Assembly (NCBI GenBank): GCA_002435755.1
Contig: DIYH01000043.1
Location: forward strand, 1-64,000
Direction: 5' to 3'
Source of the DNA: Flammeovirgaceae bacterium UBA6059
GTDB lineage: Bacteria > Bacteroidota > Bacteroidia > Cytophagales > Cyclobacteriaceae
DNA: 64,000 nt
In this document: one piece after another, positions 18,287-25,777 of the stretch
How positions within the stretch are numbered: the first letter of the stretch is position 1
Layout: the number at the start of each line of letters is the position of its first letter
Program-made: the position numbers and the translations under genes
Notes under the pieces: model-generated
What the model was told of the DNA's origin: nothing
Databases searched by the model: none
The model's input: only the letters and a program-made list of their open reading frames with translations

Positions 18287-19408
18287 TCAGGACTTCATAA
18301 CCTCCCTATAATACCTCAACCAATTCTGCCCTAGAATCTTCTCGACATCACCCGTGCTATAGCCGCGTTTATCAAGTACCCTAGCTACACTTCGAAACCG
18401 ATCCGTGGTGTCAAGCTCAGGAATCCAAGGTGGCCAGCGCACCTGATAAGAGGGTTTAAACCTGGTCAAACGAGGCTCATACCAGTTCTCTCTTGTAGCT
18501 CCATCTGCTTCTAAACCTTGAATTGCGTAATCTGTGGCTAAGCCAACATGATCAATACCGGCTACCTTTACAGCATGATCAATGTGATCTACATACGTCT
18601 CTAGTGTCGTCTCTCCTCCAGGGTCTGGGCCTATCATATAACCAAGACAAATGATGCCTATCACACCTCCCTTCTCTGCCATGGATTTGATCTGGGCATC
18701 CGTCTTGGCGCGTGGATGGTTTTTGTATAGTGCTTCACACATCGAGTGATTGATAGACACGCCAGTCTTACTGACAGCAATCCCATCATCTGTCGTTTGT
18801 CTTCCACAGTGTGAGACATCAATGACGATTCCTAGTTCGTTCATGCGCTCAACGGCTGCTACGCCAAAATCAGAAAGACCTGCGTTAGTGCGTTCTGTAC
18901 ATCCATCACCCAATAGATTGCGCTCATTGTAGGTCAACTGTACCCAGCGGGTGCCCGCTTCATAAAGCGTATCAAGATTATCAATGGACCTTTCGATCAT
19001 CGTCGAATTCTGAAAACCAAAGACCACTCCTACTTTACCTTCTTTCTTGGCGGTGATAAAGTCTTCCGCAGTACGGATCTGAGTAAGGATACTTGGGTTA
19101 ACAGCCACTCTATGACTCCATTCTGCCAGTGACTCTAGGGCTGTGCTCAAACTCCTGGAGTTCAAAGAAGCATTGAAACCAGAATATCCTGTCTTTGCTA
19201 AGGCCGAAAATGAATCTGCATCCCAACCCCGAGGAATCACCAAACCATCAATCACAAGTGCATCGTTGTATAACTCATCAATGCTCTGAGAGGGCTGGAG
19301 ACCATGCTCTAAAGCTGCATAGCTATTCGCTAATCCATTAACTGATTGCCAAGGAAATAGTACTCCAGCAGGCAATGCTTTCAGGAGGTTTCTACGTTTG
19401 ATATTCAT
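18287..19408 (-). CDS. M19 (membrane/renal dipeptidase) family protein with an atypical metal site
   Basis: A 373-residue amidohydrolase-fold protein starting at the ATG giving MNIKRRNLLKALPAG, a twin-arginine-like or short export signal. M19 features: YEAGTRWVQLTYNERNLLGD, MNELGIVIDVSHCG (metal-ligand His), VSINHSMCEALYKNHPRAKT (second His) and IDHVGLATDYAIQG (catalytic Asp). The usual N-terminal HxD ligand pair in a DGHND-type motif is replaced by VIDGLVIPRGWD, and the expected bridging Glu region reads VVFGFQNS. So it belongs to the family but may bind one metal or none in the standard way. The family cleaves dipeptides, D-amino acid or beta-lactam-like amides. Confidence 0.82.
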   Translation of the reverse strand: MNIKRRNLLKALPAGVLFPWQSVNGLANSYAALEHGLQPSQSIDELYNDALVIDGLVIPRGWDADSFSALAKTGYSGFNASLNSRSLSTALESLAEWSHRVAVNPSILTQIRTAEDFITAKKEGKVGVVFGFQNSTMIERSIDNLDTLYEAGTRWVQLTYNERNLLGDGCTERTNAGLSDFGVAAVERMNELGIVIDVSHCGRQTTDDGIAVSKTGVSINHSMCEALYKNHPRAKTDAQIKSMAEKGGVIGIICLGYMIGPDPGGETTLETYVDHIDHAVKVAGIDHVGLATDYAIQGLEADGATRENWYEPRLTRFKPSYQVRWPPWIPELDTTDRFRSVARVLDKRGYSTGDVEKILGQNWLRYYREVMKS

Positions 19409-19704
19409 TATAGACTCGGTCAATTGATTGTCTACCTGAATATAGCAGGATTATTTAGTTACTCGATCATCTCATGGTAGCAATGAACTTAATTCAATCA
19501 CGTATGTAACTACTATGCTGCTCTAGGCTTATCCCTTATGCCGTGATGTCTTTTAGTTGGTTGCCTTCCTTGAGGGAATAAGGTTGCTTCTCTTCATCAG
19601 CCTTCAGTATGGCCGATCCAACATACAATGACCAGCAAAGTGTCATCAAAAGCCTTGTGTGTAAGATCCTGACCAAGTAATCAACACTCTACAGGTTGAT
19701 TGAT

Positions 19705-19953
19705 CTACCCTACCTGAGCGATATTAACAATTTCCTCGATCTCCAGACGATATACACCCCAGCGCTTACCTTGTACGATGATGGCTGGAGGCAGATAAGG
19801 TACAACGGTCGTACCATACTTTTTTTCTTCAACCGCCTCGGTATCGTGACTTCCGAGTACCACGTCGTTGATATCACCATTTTTCATGATGATCTGGAGT
19901 TTCGAACCTACTGGAATGCTTTTTAGTATGCGCTTGGCCTCAATTTCAGTCAT
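19705..19953 (-). CDS. Small conserved hypothetical protein
   Basis: An 82-residue soluble protein with an acidic/basic N-terminal helix (MTEIEAKRILKSIPVG) followed by a compact beta domain (SKLQIIMKNGDINDVVLGSH, IIVQGKRWGVYRLEIEEIVNI) that reads like a small five-strand barrel of the Sm/SH3 sort. The plus-strand frame over the same bases is less protein-like. No function is known to me. The flanking 19409-19704 and 19954-20186 hold no other gene that I can support. Confidence 0.55.
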   Translation of the reverse strand: MTEIEAKRILKSIPVGSKLQIIMKNGDINDVVLGSHDTEAVEEKKYGTTVVPYLPPAIIVQGKRWGVYRLEIEEIVNIAQVG

Positions 19954-20186
19954 GCCTTTGGTTAGTTAATACAGTCGTAACTGCTTTCTAAAGTTGATGT
20001 TTGACTACCAGATGGTCATTGCAGAATTTTTAAACATAGTTTTTAGAATGGATAAAAATGTCTGCAATCTCCTTATGATCCCTTTGAGATCCCCTATAAA
20101 ATAGACCTCATCGAAAATTTGAAGTCTATTTTTCGCGGATGACGGGTAAACAAGGACTGACCAGTTGCTCCAACCTTTCTAACGCG

Positions 20187-20217
20187 TTGATATTAATTCA
20201 TTTTACTTCTATATTTA
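20187..20217 (+). promoter_or_regulatory. Bacteroidota-type promoter of the padR operon
   Basis: TTG at 20187-20189, a 20-base spacer, and TATATTTA at 20210-20217 match the TTG-N19-21-TAnnTTTG promoter of Bacteroidota with one mismatch. The start codon follows 15 bp after the -7 box, so the leader would be very short. Confidence 0.55.
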
Positions 20218-20232
20218 AGTAAATTATATATA

Positions 20233-20580
20233 ATGCCTGGACAGGAATACATCAAAGGCACACTACGGACCATTGTATTAAAGCTTCTATCAGAAGCAGA
20301 TCGCATGTACGGTTATGAAATAACACAACGTGTAGAATCACTTACTAAAGGACAGATCACCTTGACCTATGGTGCACTCTACCCTATACTGTATAAGTTA
20401 GAAAATGAGGGGCTACTTCAAACAAGTAGCGAAATAGTTGATGGCAGAGCACGGAAGTACTACACCCTGACCCACAACGGCAAAGAGGTTGCTAAGGTCA
20501 AAGTCGACGAACTCAAGCAGTTCATTGACAGTCTGACTACCCTTCTATCTCCACAACCTAAGTTGAATACTTCTTTGTAA
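20233..20580 (+). CDS. PadR family transcriptional regulator
   Basis: A 115-residue winged-helix repressor of the PadR family, type with a short C-terminal dimerisation helix. The N-terminal wHTH spans about residues 8-85 with YGYEITQRVES, LTYGALYPILYKLENEGLL and GRARKYYTLTHNGKE, the wing hairpin. PadR proteins of this size usually repress an adjacent membrane gene. Its stop codon shares one base with the start of the next gene (TAATG), so the two are translationally coupled. Confidence 0.95.
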   Translation: MPGQEYIKGTLRTIVLKLLSEADRMYGYEITQRVESLTKGQITLTYGALYPILYKLENEGLLQTSSEIVDGRARKYYTLTHNGKEVAKVKVDELKQFIDSLTTLLSPQPKLNTSL

Positions 20581-21770
20581 TGCAACTATCGCAATCTCAA
20601 CAAAAACGTATTCAGAAATACCTGGACCAGCAAGGTCTCAACTTTCAGCCGCTTAGAGCAGAGATTGAGGACCATTTATTGTCAGACCTGGAACAGAGAA
20701 TGGACTCAGGAGCCTCATTTGATGAAGCCTGGGTCGCAATCACTCAACCACTTGCTGAAACGCATTTCTCATCTATTCAATATCAAACTATGGAAACCAT
20801 CAAAAAGCGTTTGTCTATATCCAATTTTCTAATCAACATTTCCATTGGTTTACTCTTAGTTGCTTCACTGTTCAAACTACTCCATTTTCCAGGTACCACA
20901 TGGCTGGTGTTGAGTTCATTACTGAGTTTGGGAATTTCCTTTCTAGCCACTTCTTTGAGTGGCATACGCCGAAATACAGATAAGAAAAGGGTTGGGTTAA
21001 TGATAGTAGTATTGGCTGCATTGCTACTTTTTTGGATCAGCTGGTTGTTTGCAGTCATTCAGTTACCAGGTATGGTGCCCTTAAGAACATTATCAATCTT
21101 CCTGCTCCTTATGCTTTTCCCATTTCTTCAGCAGTTGATCAGCCAAAAAGAAGATACGAGCCGTGAGATGATCGTTTATCTACATGAAAAGGCAACCGCT
21201 GGCATCAACCGCCTTATCCTGCTGGCCTTAGCTTTGGCCACATTGTTGAAGTTATTCTCGATTAGTATGAACTATCCCCCTCAGGTGTCAGCTGTCTTTG
21301 CCATCATGGTATTGATCATTGCCGGATTTCATCTCTTTGCTTCTACCTGGCATAACCAGTACAACGGGGACGTTCGACAACATACCTGGCTCAAAATATT
21401 TATGATTGGCTTGTTCGTCATATACTTTGTACCGGCGCTTGGCAGTGTAGTACCACTTGAAGTAAGGGCCATGATGGTCTATCTTTTCTATTTGGGCATG
21501 GGCTATTTGGTATTTTTAAGATGGAATTTGGTGCAACCGTCCTTAGGAACTCTTTCTTATATTTTGATTTCGATATTTCTTACGGGTTGGCTATTTCAAA
21601 CACTGGGCTGGATGGGTCACATAGCGGGAGCCTTATTCAACCTGCCTGTCTTACTCATCATGGTCATATTCTTGATGCTATCGCAAAAAAATAGCCTTCA
21701 GCGCTTGTTATGGTGTATGGTGGTTGCACATTTTCTATTTGAATACCCATTTCCACATTCGCTTTGGTAA
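20580..21770 (+). CDS. HAAS-type membrane protein coupled to PadR
   Basis: A 396-residue protein with a soluble N-terminal helical part of about 85 residues (LRAEIEDHLLSDLEQRMDSG, the pattern of the HAAS signalling domain found beside PadR regulators) followed by ten or so hydrophobic helices with no catalytic motif. HAAS proteins are known partners of PadR-type regulators and are thought to pass membrane or envelope state to other proteins; the membrane part here is unassigned. The one-base overlap with padR makes joint expression nearly certain. Confidence 0.75.
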   Translation: MQLSQSQQKRIQKYLDQQGLNFQPLRAEIEDHLLSDLEQRMDSGASFDEAWVAITQPLAETHFSSIQYQTMETIKKRLSISNFLINISIGLLLVASLFKLLHFPGTTWLVLSSLLSLGISFLATSLSGIRRNTDKKRVGLMIVVLAALLLFWISWLFAVIQLPGMVPLRTLSIFLLLMLFPFLQQLISQKEDTSREMIVYLHEKATAGINRLILLALALATLLKLFSISMNYPPQVSAVFAIMVLIIAGFHLFASTWHNQYNGDVRQHTWLKIFMIGLFVIYFVPALGSVVPLEVRAMMVYLFYLGMGYLVFLRWNLVQPSLGTLSYILISIFLTGWLFQTLGWMGHIAGALFNLPVLLIMVIFLMLSQKNSLQRLLWCMVVAHFLFEYPFPHSLW

Positions 21771-21849
21771 CACCAAGGTTGCTTTAACACTGCGGAATTT
21801 TTCTATTTTAGTCTCTGGGGATCATAACTCACCACTAAAACCTTAGGAA

Positions 21850-22911
21850 ATGTACACCCGCAAAAAATACAAGGTCAGGGACATGATCAAATGGACCCGA
21901 CGAGAAACCCGCTTTTTTATACTTCTCGCGCTGTTGGTCACATTTCTGCATGAGGTAGTCGGACTGGGCTGGTTGCGCATTCCCTGGACGCCTATCGCAC
22001 TTCTGGGTACTGCAGTAGCTTTCTTGATTGGCTTTCAAAGTAATGCGGCTTATGGTCGTATTTGGGAAGCCAGGAAGATCTGGGGCGGTATCGTCAATGA
22101 TTCGCGTATGCTGGCCATCATGGTCATCGATATGATCACCAACGAATATGCTAAAGACCCAGCAACCGATCAGGAACTTCAGGACCATAAGCGGACTATC
22201 ATTTACAGGCACATCGCCTGGATGACCGTTTTACGACATGCAATGCGCCAGCCAAAATCCTGGGAAAGAAAGAGAACGGCCAAGGAAGAAAAGGAATGGG
22301 AAGATCGGATCAACGTACCAGAGAATAAATCAACGTTGGATGAGGATCTTGATGGACTGATCACTTCTGAAGAAAAGGAAATAATCCTATCCAAAACTAA
22401 TAAAGCTGCTGCTCTATTGCAGCTACAGTCATCTCATATCAGAACGCTTAAGGAACGAGGGCTTATTTGGGAATTCAGCTTTCTAGAGCTAGAGGGAAAG
22501 TTATCAGAGCTTATTACTCATCAAGGCAAGTCAGAAAGGATCAAGAACTTCCCCTACCCTCGTCAGTTTGCCACTTTAGGCTATGATCTAGTAAATCTCT
22601 TCATACTCATTCTTCCATTTGGTATCGTACCCGAATTTGCTAAGCTAGAGCAGACACTAGCTGAAACCTATCCATGGATAGCCCACTATTTCGTTTGGTT
22701 GGCCATACCCTTTTCAGCCATTGTCTCATGGATCTTTAATACCATGCAGCGTATTGGAGTAGTAGGAGAAAATCCTTTTGAAGGTTCTCCAAATGATGTG
22801 CCTATATCAACCATTTCCAGAGGTATTGAAATAGACCTTAGGCAAATGCTGGGTGAGTCTGAAGAGGAGCTCCCTGAACCTTACCCGATGACCTATGACA
22901 TTCAGATGTAA
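21850..22911 (+). CDS. Bestrophin family anion channel
   Basis: A 353-residue membrane protein of the bacterial bestrophin (YneE/UPF0187) family, pentameric chloride or cation channels. Family features: TRRETRFFILLALLVTFLHE helix 1, PWTPIALLGTAVAFLIGFQS then NAAYGRIWEARKIWGGIVND (about residues 45-85), and near the C-terminus NPFEGSPNDVPISTISRGIE, the segment where eukaryotic relatives bind calcium. Length matches the family. It has 15 bp to the LytTR regulator downstream, so they may be co-transcribed. Confidence 0.92.
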   Translation: MYTRKKYKVRDMIKWTRRETRFFILLALLVTFLHEVVGLGWLRIPWTPIALLGTAVAFLIGFQSNAAYGRIWEARKIWGGIVNDSRMLAIMVIDMITNEYAKDPATDQELQDHKRTIIYRHIAWMTVLRHAMRQPKSWERKRTAKEEKEWEDRINVPENKSTLDEDLDGLITSEEKEIILSKTNKAAALLQLQSSHIRTLKERGLIWEFSFLELEGKLSELITHQGKSERIKNFPYPRQFATLGYDLVNLFILILPFGIVPEFAKLEQTLAETYPWIAHYFVWLAIPFSAIVSWIFNTMQRIGVVGENPFEGSPNDVPISTISRGIEIDLRQMLGESEEELPEPYPMTYDIQM

Positions 22912-22926
22912 TACCCAGGAAGAAAA

Positions 22927-23790
22927 TTGAAACCTTTACGTGCTTTTTTGGCTTCTCCATTTCCTTTAGGCCATGGGTATGGATATGTGCTGATCCCAGG
23001 TGTCATCGTCTTTTTGCTACTGTTTATTCTGAGGCCCTTTGATTTTGGTGAACTAAGTCATTCACAAAGTCTTGTAAAGGCTGGTATTTTCGGTACCATT
23101 ACTTGCGCTTCAGTTTTTCTACATTTTTTCGTAGGCGAAACTTTTTTCCCTGGTATTTACAATGAAGAAAACTGGAACATCAAGAAAGAAATTCTCACCA
23201 GTATCCTGGACATTGCATTGATTGGTTTTTGGAACACATTATTTCTAAAGATATTCCAGTTGGAAAGTATTCCTTTCGGAAAACTGCTATGGTTTATTGA
23301 GATCAATACTTTTCTGATAGGGCTTTTCCCTACAATGGTGATCATCATTATGAAACACAACCAGCTACTTAAAGAACAACTAGCCCTGGCCCAGGACATG
23401 AATGACCAGTTGAATACCTCAGACACGGCTGATAGCATTCCGGTAGGCGAATCGGTAGTGCTCACAGACGAGAATGGCAATCCTGAACTACAACTCACAA
23501 CCGAAGACATCAGGGTGATAAGGTCTGACGGTAACTATGTAGATGTCTTCTTTCAGGAAGCAGATAGCATCTCTAAAAGACTGCTGAGGAATCGGATAAA
23601 AAATGTCCTGGCGGATCTGCCGCAAAGCCAATTCTTTCAATGTCACAAGAGTTATGTTGTTAACCTAGGTTCAATTCAGTTGGTGAGCGGCAATGCCAGG
23701 GATTTGAGGTTGAGTATCGTCGGTTTAGAAGACCAGGTACCAGTATCTAGGGCCAGAGCCGCCGAGCTAAAACAAGTATTGAAGGGTTGA
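22927..23790 (+). CDS. Membrane-anchored LytTR DNA-binding regulator
   Basis: A 287-residue protein with four hydrophobic helices in the first 150 residues, then a coiled linker and a C-terminal LytTR domain (about 190-285). LytTR hallmarks: IRVIRSDGNYVDVFF, FFQCHKSYVVNLGSI and VPVSRARAAELKQ. There is no receiver domain, so it is a one-component membrane regulator, a type common in Bacteroidota. The start is a TTG 16 bp after the bestrophin stop; no ATG occurs before the first helix. The target is unknown, but the DUF418 gene 102 bp downstream is a candidate. Confidence 0.88.
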   Translation: MKPLRAFLASPFPLGHGYGYVLIPGVIVFLLLFILRPFDFGELSHSQSLVKAGIFGTITCASVFLHFFVGETFFPGIYNEENWNIKKEILTSILDIALIGFWNTLFLKIFQLESIPFGKLLWFIEINTFLIGLFPTMVIIIMKHNQLLKEQLALAQDMNDQLNTSDTADSIPVGESVVLTDENGNPELQLTTEDIRVIRSDGNYVDVFFQEADSISKRLLRNRIKNVLADLPQSQFFQCHKSYVVNLGSIQLVSGNARDLRLSIVGLEDQVPVSRARAAELKQVLKG

Positions 23791-23892
23791 TACCCGCCAT
23801 TTGATACCAGATATGTCCCATTGACACCAAGATGACAAAAAACCAGGACTAAGAAGAAACCGACCCGTTTATTTGTCAAAAACTCGGAGGAA

Positions 23893-25098
23893 ATGCTAAA
23901 AGAACAAAATCGAATAGAGTCACTTGATGTAATCCGCGGATTTGCCTTGTTAGGAATTCTGATCATGAACATTCAGAGTTTCTCCATGCCCGGTGCTACC
24001 TATCTCAACCCAAATGCCTATGGAGATTTGACTGGTGTAAACAAGTGGGTCTGGATCATCAGCCATGTATTTGGTGATTCGAAATTCATGTCATTGTTTT
24101 CAATGCTGTTCGGTGCTTCGATCCTATTGATCACCGAAAACGCCGAGCGGAAAACCGGGAGTTCAATAGGCGTACACTACAAAAGGAACTTCTGGCTTCT
24201 ACTTATAGGATTGATGCATGCCTACTTGATCTGGCACGGAGATATTCTCACGCCTTATGCCGTCATTGCTTTTCTGGTCTATCCCATGAGGAAAATGAAG
24301 GTGAGATCATTGTTGATCGTTGGTACGTTGCTATTCTCAGTAAGCAGTGTGCTCTACCTGTTCACAGGCATGTCCTTTCAATACATGTCTGAAGCAGAAA
24401 TTGCAGACATGATGTCAAGCTGGCAACCTACAGCTGCCCAGATCACCGATGAGATTGCAGCATTTACAGGTACCTTCAGCGAACAATTGGCTGAGCGCGT
24501 TGATGAAACTATAATGATGCATACTACCGTATTTCTTATTTTGTTCTTTTGGAGGATCTCTGGTTTGATGCTCATGGGTATGGCATTGTATAAATCCGGG
24601 TTCTTCCAAGGTCAATTCTCGAAAGCATTCTACACCAGAACAGTATTGATTGCCGGTGGAATCGGGCTTGCATTGGTCATCACAGGTGTCAATCAAAACT
24701 TTGCCCATGGCTGGTCACTTGAGTACTCAATGTTCATAGGCTCTCAGTGGAACTATTGGGGCAGCCTCGGAGTGGCAATAGTTTACGTGGCTATCATGAA
24801 CCTTATCATATCATCTGGCCTGTTCGAATCCCTTAGAACCAGACTGGCTACAGTAGGTAGAATGGCCCTTACCAACTACCTCAGCCAAACACTCATCTGT
24901 ACCTTCATTTTTTATGGTTTTGGACTGGGTCTTATAGGACAGTTCGACCGTTGGGCACAGATATTGATTGTCGTGGCTGTGTGGGCATTGCAGCTGATCA
25001 TCTCTCCTATTTGGTTAAATCGTTTTTACTATGGTCCTGCAGAATGGTTGTGGAGAAGCCTTACCCAACTGAAAGCTCAGAAAATGAATAGGACCTGA
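23893..25098 (+). CDS. DUF418 membrane protein
   Basis: A 401-residue polytopic protein of the DUF418 family (YeiB-like). The N-terminus IESLDVIRGFALLGILIMN (about residues 7-25) and KFMSLFSMLFGAS are signatures, and the C-terminal third has the GRMALTNYLSQTLICTFIFY block typical of the DUF418 domain. Relatives are thought to belong with acyltransferase-like membrane proteins, but no reaction is established. Nine to eleven helices are predicted. Confidence 0.88.
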   Translation: MLKEQNRIESLDVIRGFALLGILIMNIQSFSMPGATYLNPNAYGDLTGVNKWVWIISHVFGDSKFMSLFSMLFGASILLITENAERKTGSSIGVHYKRNFWLLLIGLMHAYLIWHGDILTPYAVIAFLVYPMRKMKVRSLLIVGTLLFSVSSVLYLFTGMSFQYMSEAEIADMMSSWQPTAAQITDEIAAFTGTFSEQLAERVDETIMMHTTVFLILFFWRISGLMLMGMALYKSGFFQGQFSKAFYTRTVLIAGGIGLALVITGVNQNFAHGWSLEYSMFIGSQWNYWGSLGVAIVYVAIMNLIISSGLFESLRTRLATVGRMALTNYLSQTLICTFIFYGFGLGLIGQFDRWAQILIVVAVWALQLIISPIWLNRFYYGPAEWLWRSLTQLKAQKMNRT

Positions 25099-25242
25099 GT
25101 GTAATTCTGATCTATAGTAAAGAATACTTGACATATATCCTCAATGCCCCAACAGGTACAAGTATGGATAAATTCACATGTGAAATCTGTGAATGCTGAT
25201 CTCTATTGAACAAAGGGCTATACATCAAGTTGACTTTCCATT

Positions 25243-25719
25243 ATGCCTGTTTTTAATTTCTCACAGCATATCCACCAGTTGGAAAAGCGTAAGGGTGGGT
25301 ACTATTACTTGAGCATTACCGCAGATATTGTCGAACAGTTTGAAAAGCGACGACATACCAGATTGATATGTAGGCTAGATTCCAAAACCAAAATTCGATG
25401 TGGTCTCAACCACCTGGGAGATGGCAACTATTACATCATAGTCTCAGGCAAGGTGCTAAAATCACTAGACAGAAAGGTAGGTGATAAGATCGAATTTGAA
25501 ATATATGAAGATCCGGACCCGCTTGGAGTAGAAGTGCCGGAGGTACTACAAGTATTATTGGATCAGGATATTGATCTAAGAGCTAAATATGAATCTCTAA
25601 CGGATGGAAAGAAAAGAAGCCTCATTTATAGCATGAACAAAGTCAAGGATGTTGACAAAGCAGTGCAGAAGACGATAAGTTTTCTTATCGACGGTCCTCC
25701 ACCCAGACGAGGAGAATAA
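25243..25719 (+). CDS. DUF1905/YdeI-type (OmdA) domain protein
   Basis: A 158-residue soluble protein. The first 90 residues form a beta-barrel of the DUF1905 type (LICRLDSKTKIRCGLNHLGD, KVLKSLDRKVGDKIEFEIYE) and the last 60 match the C-terminal helix pair of bacteriocin-protection YdeI/OmpD-associated proteins (LTDGKKRSLIYSMNKVKDVDKAVQK). The family's role is not firmly known. The stop codon runs straight into an intrinsic terminator. Confidence 0.8.
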   Translation: MPVFNFSQHIHQLEKRKGGYYYLSITADIVEQFEKRRHTRLICRLDSKTKIRCGLNHLGDGNYYIIVSGKVLKSLDRKVGDKIEFEIYEDPDPLGVEVPEVLQVLLDQDIDLRAKYESLTDGKKRSLIYSMNKVKDVDKAVQKTISFLIDGPPPRRGE

Positions 25720-25750
25720 AAAAGACTGTCCTACAAGAACAGCCTTTTTT
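25718..25750. terminator. Bidirectional intrinsic terminator
   Basis: A-rich left arm (AAAAAAG) pairs with CTTTTTT across an A/C mismatch and a CTGT/ACAG stem. It serves both the gene ending at 25719 and the convergent gene ending at 25778. Confidence 0.7.
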
Positions 25751-25777
25751 CAGATTGGGTAATTAAGTCTTAATGAA

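Noticed and set aside
19696..19926. Plus-strand ORF opposite the small hypothetical gene
   Set aside because: Its translation is less protein-like (Tyr- and Phe-rich, no balanced charge pattern) than the minus-strand 82-residue frame.
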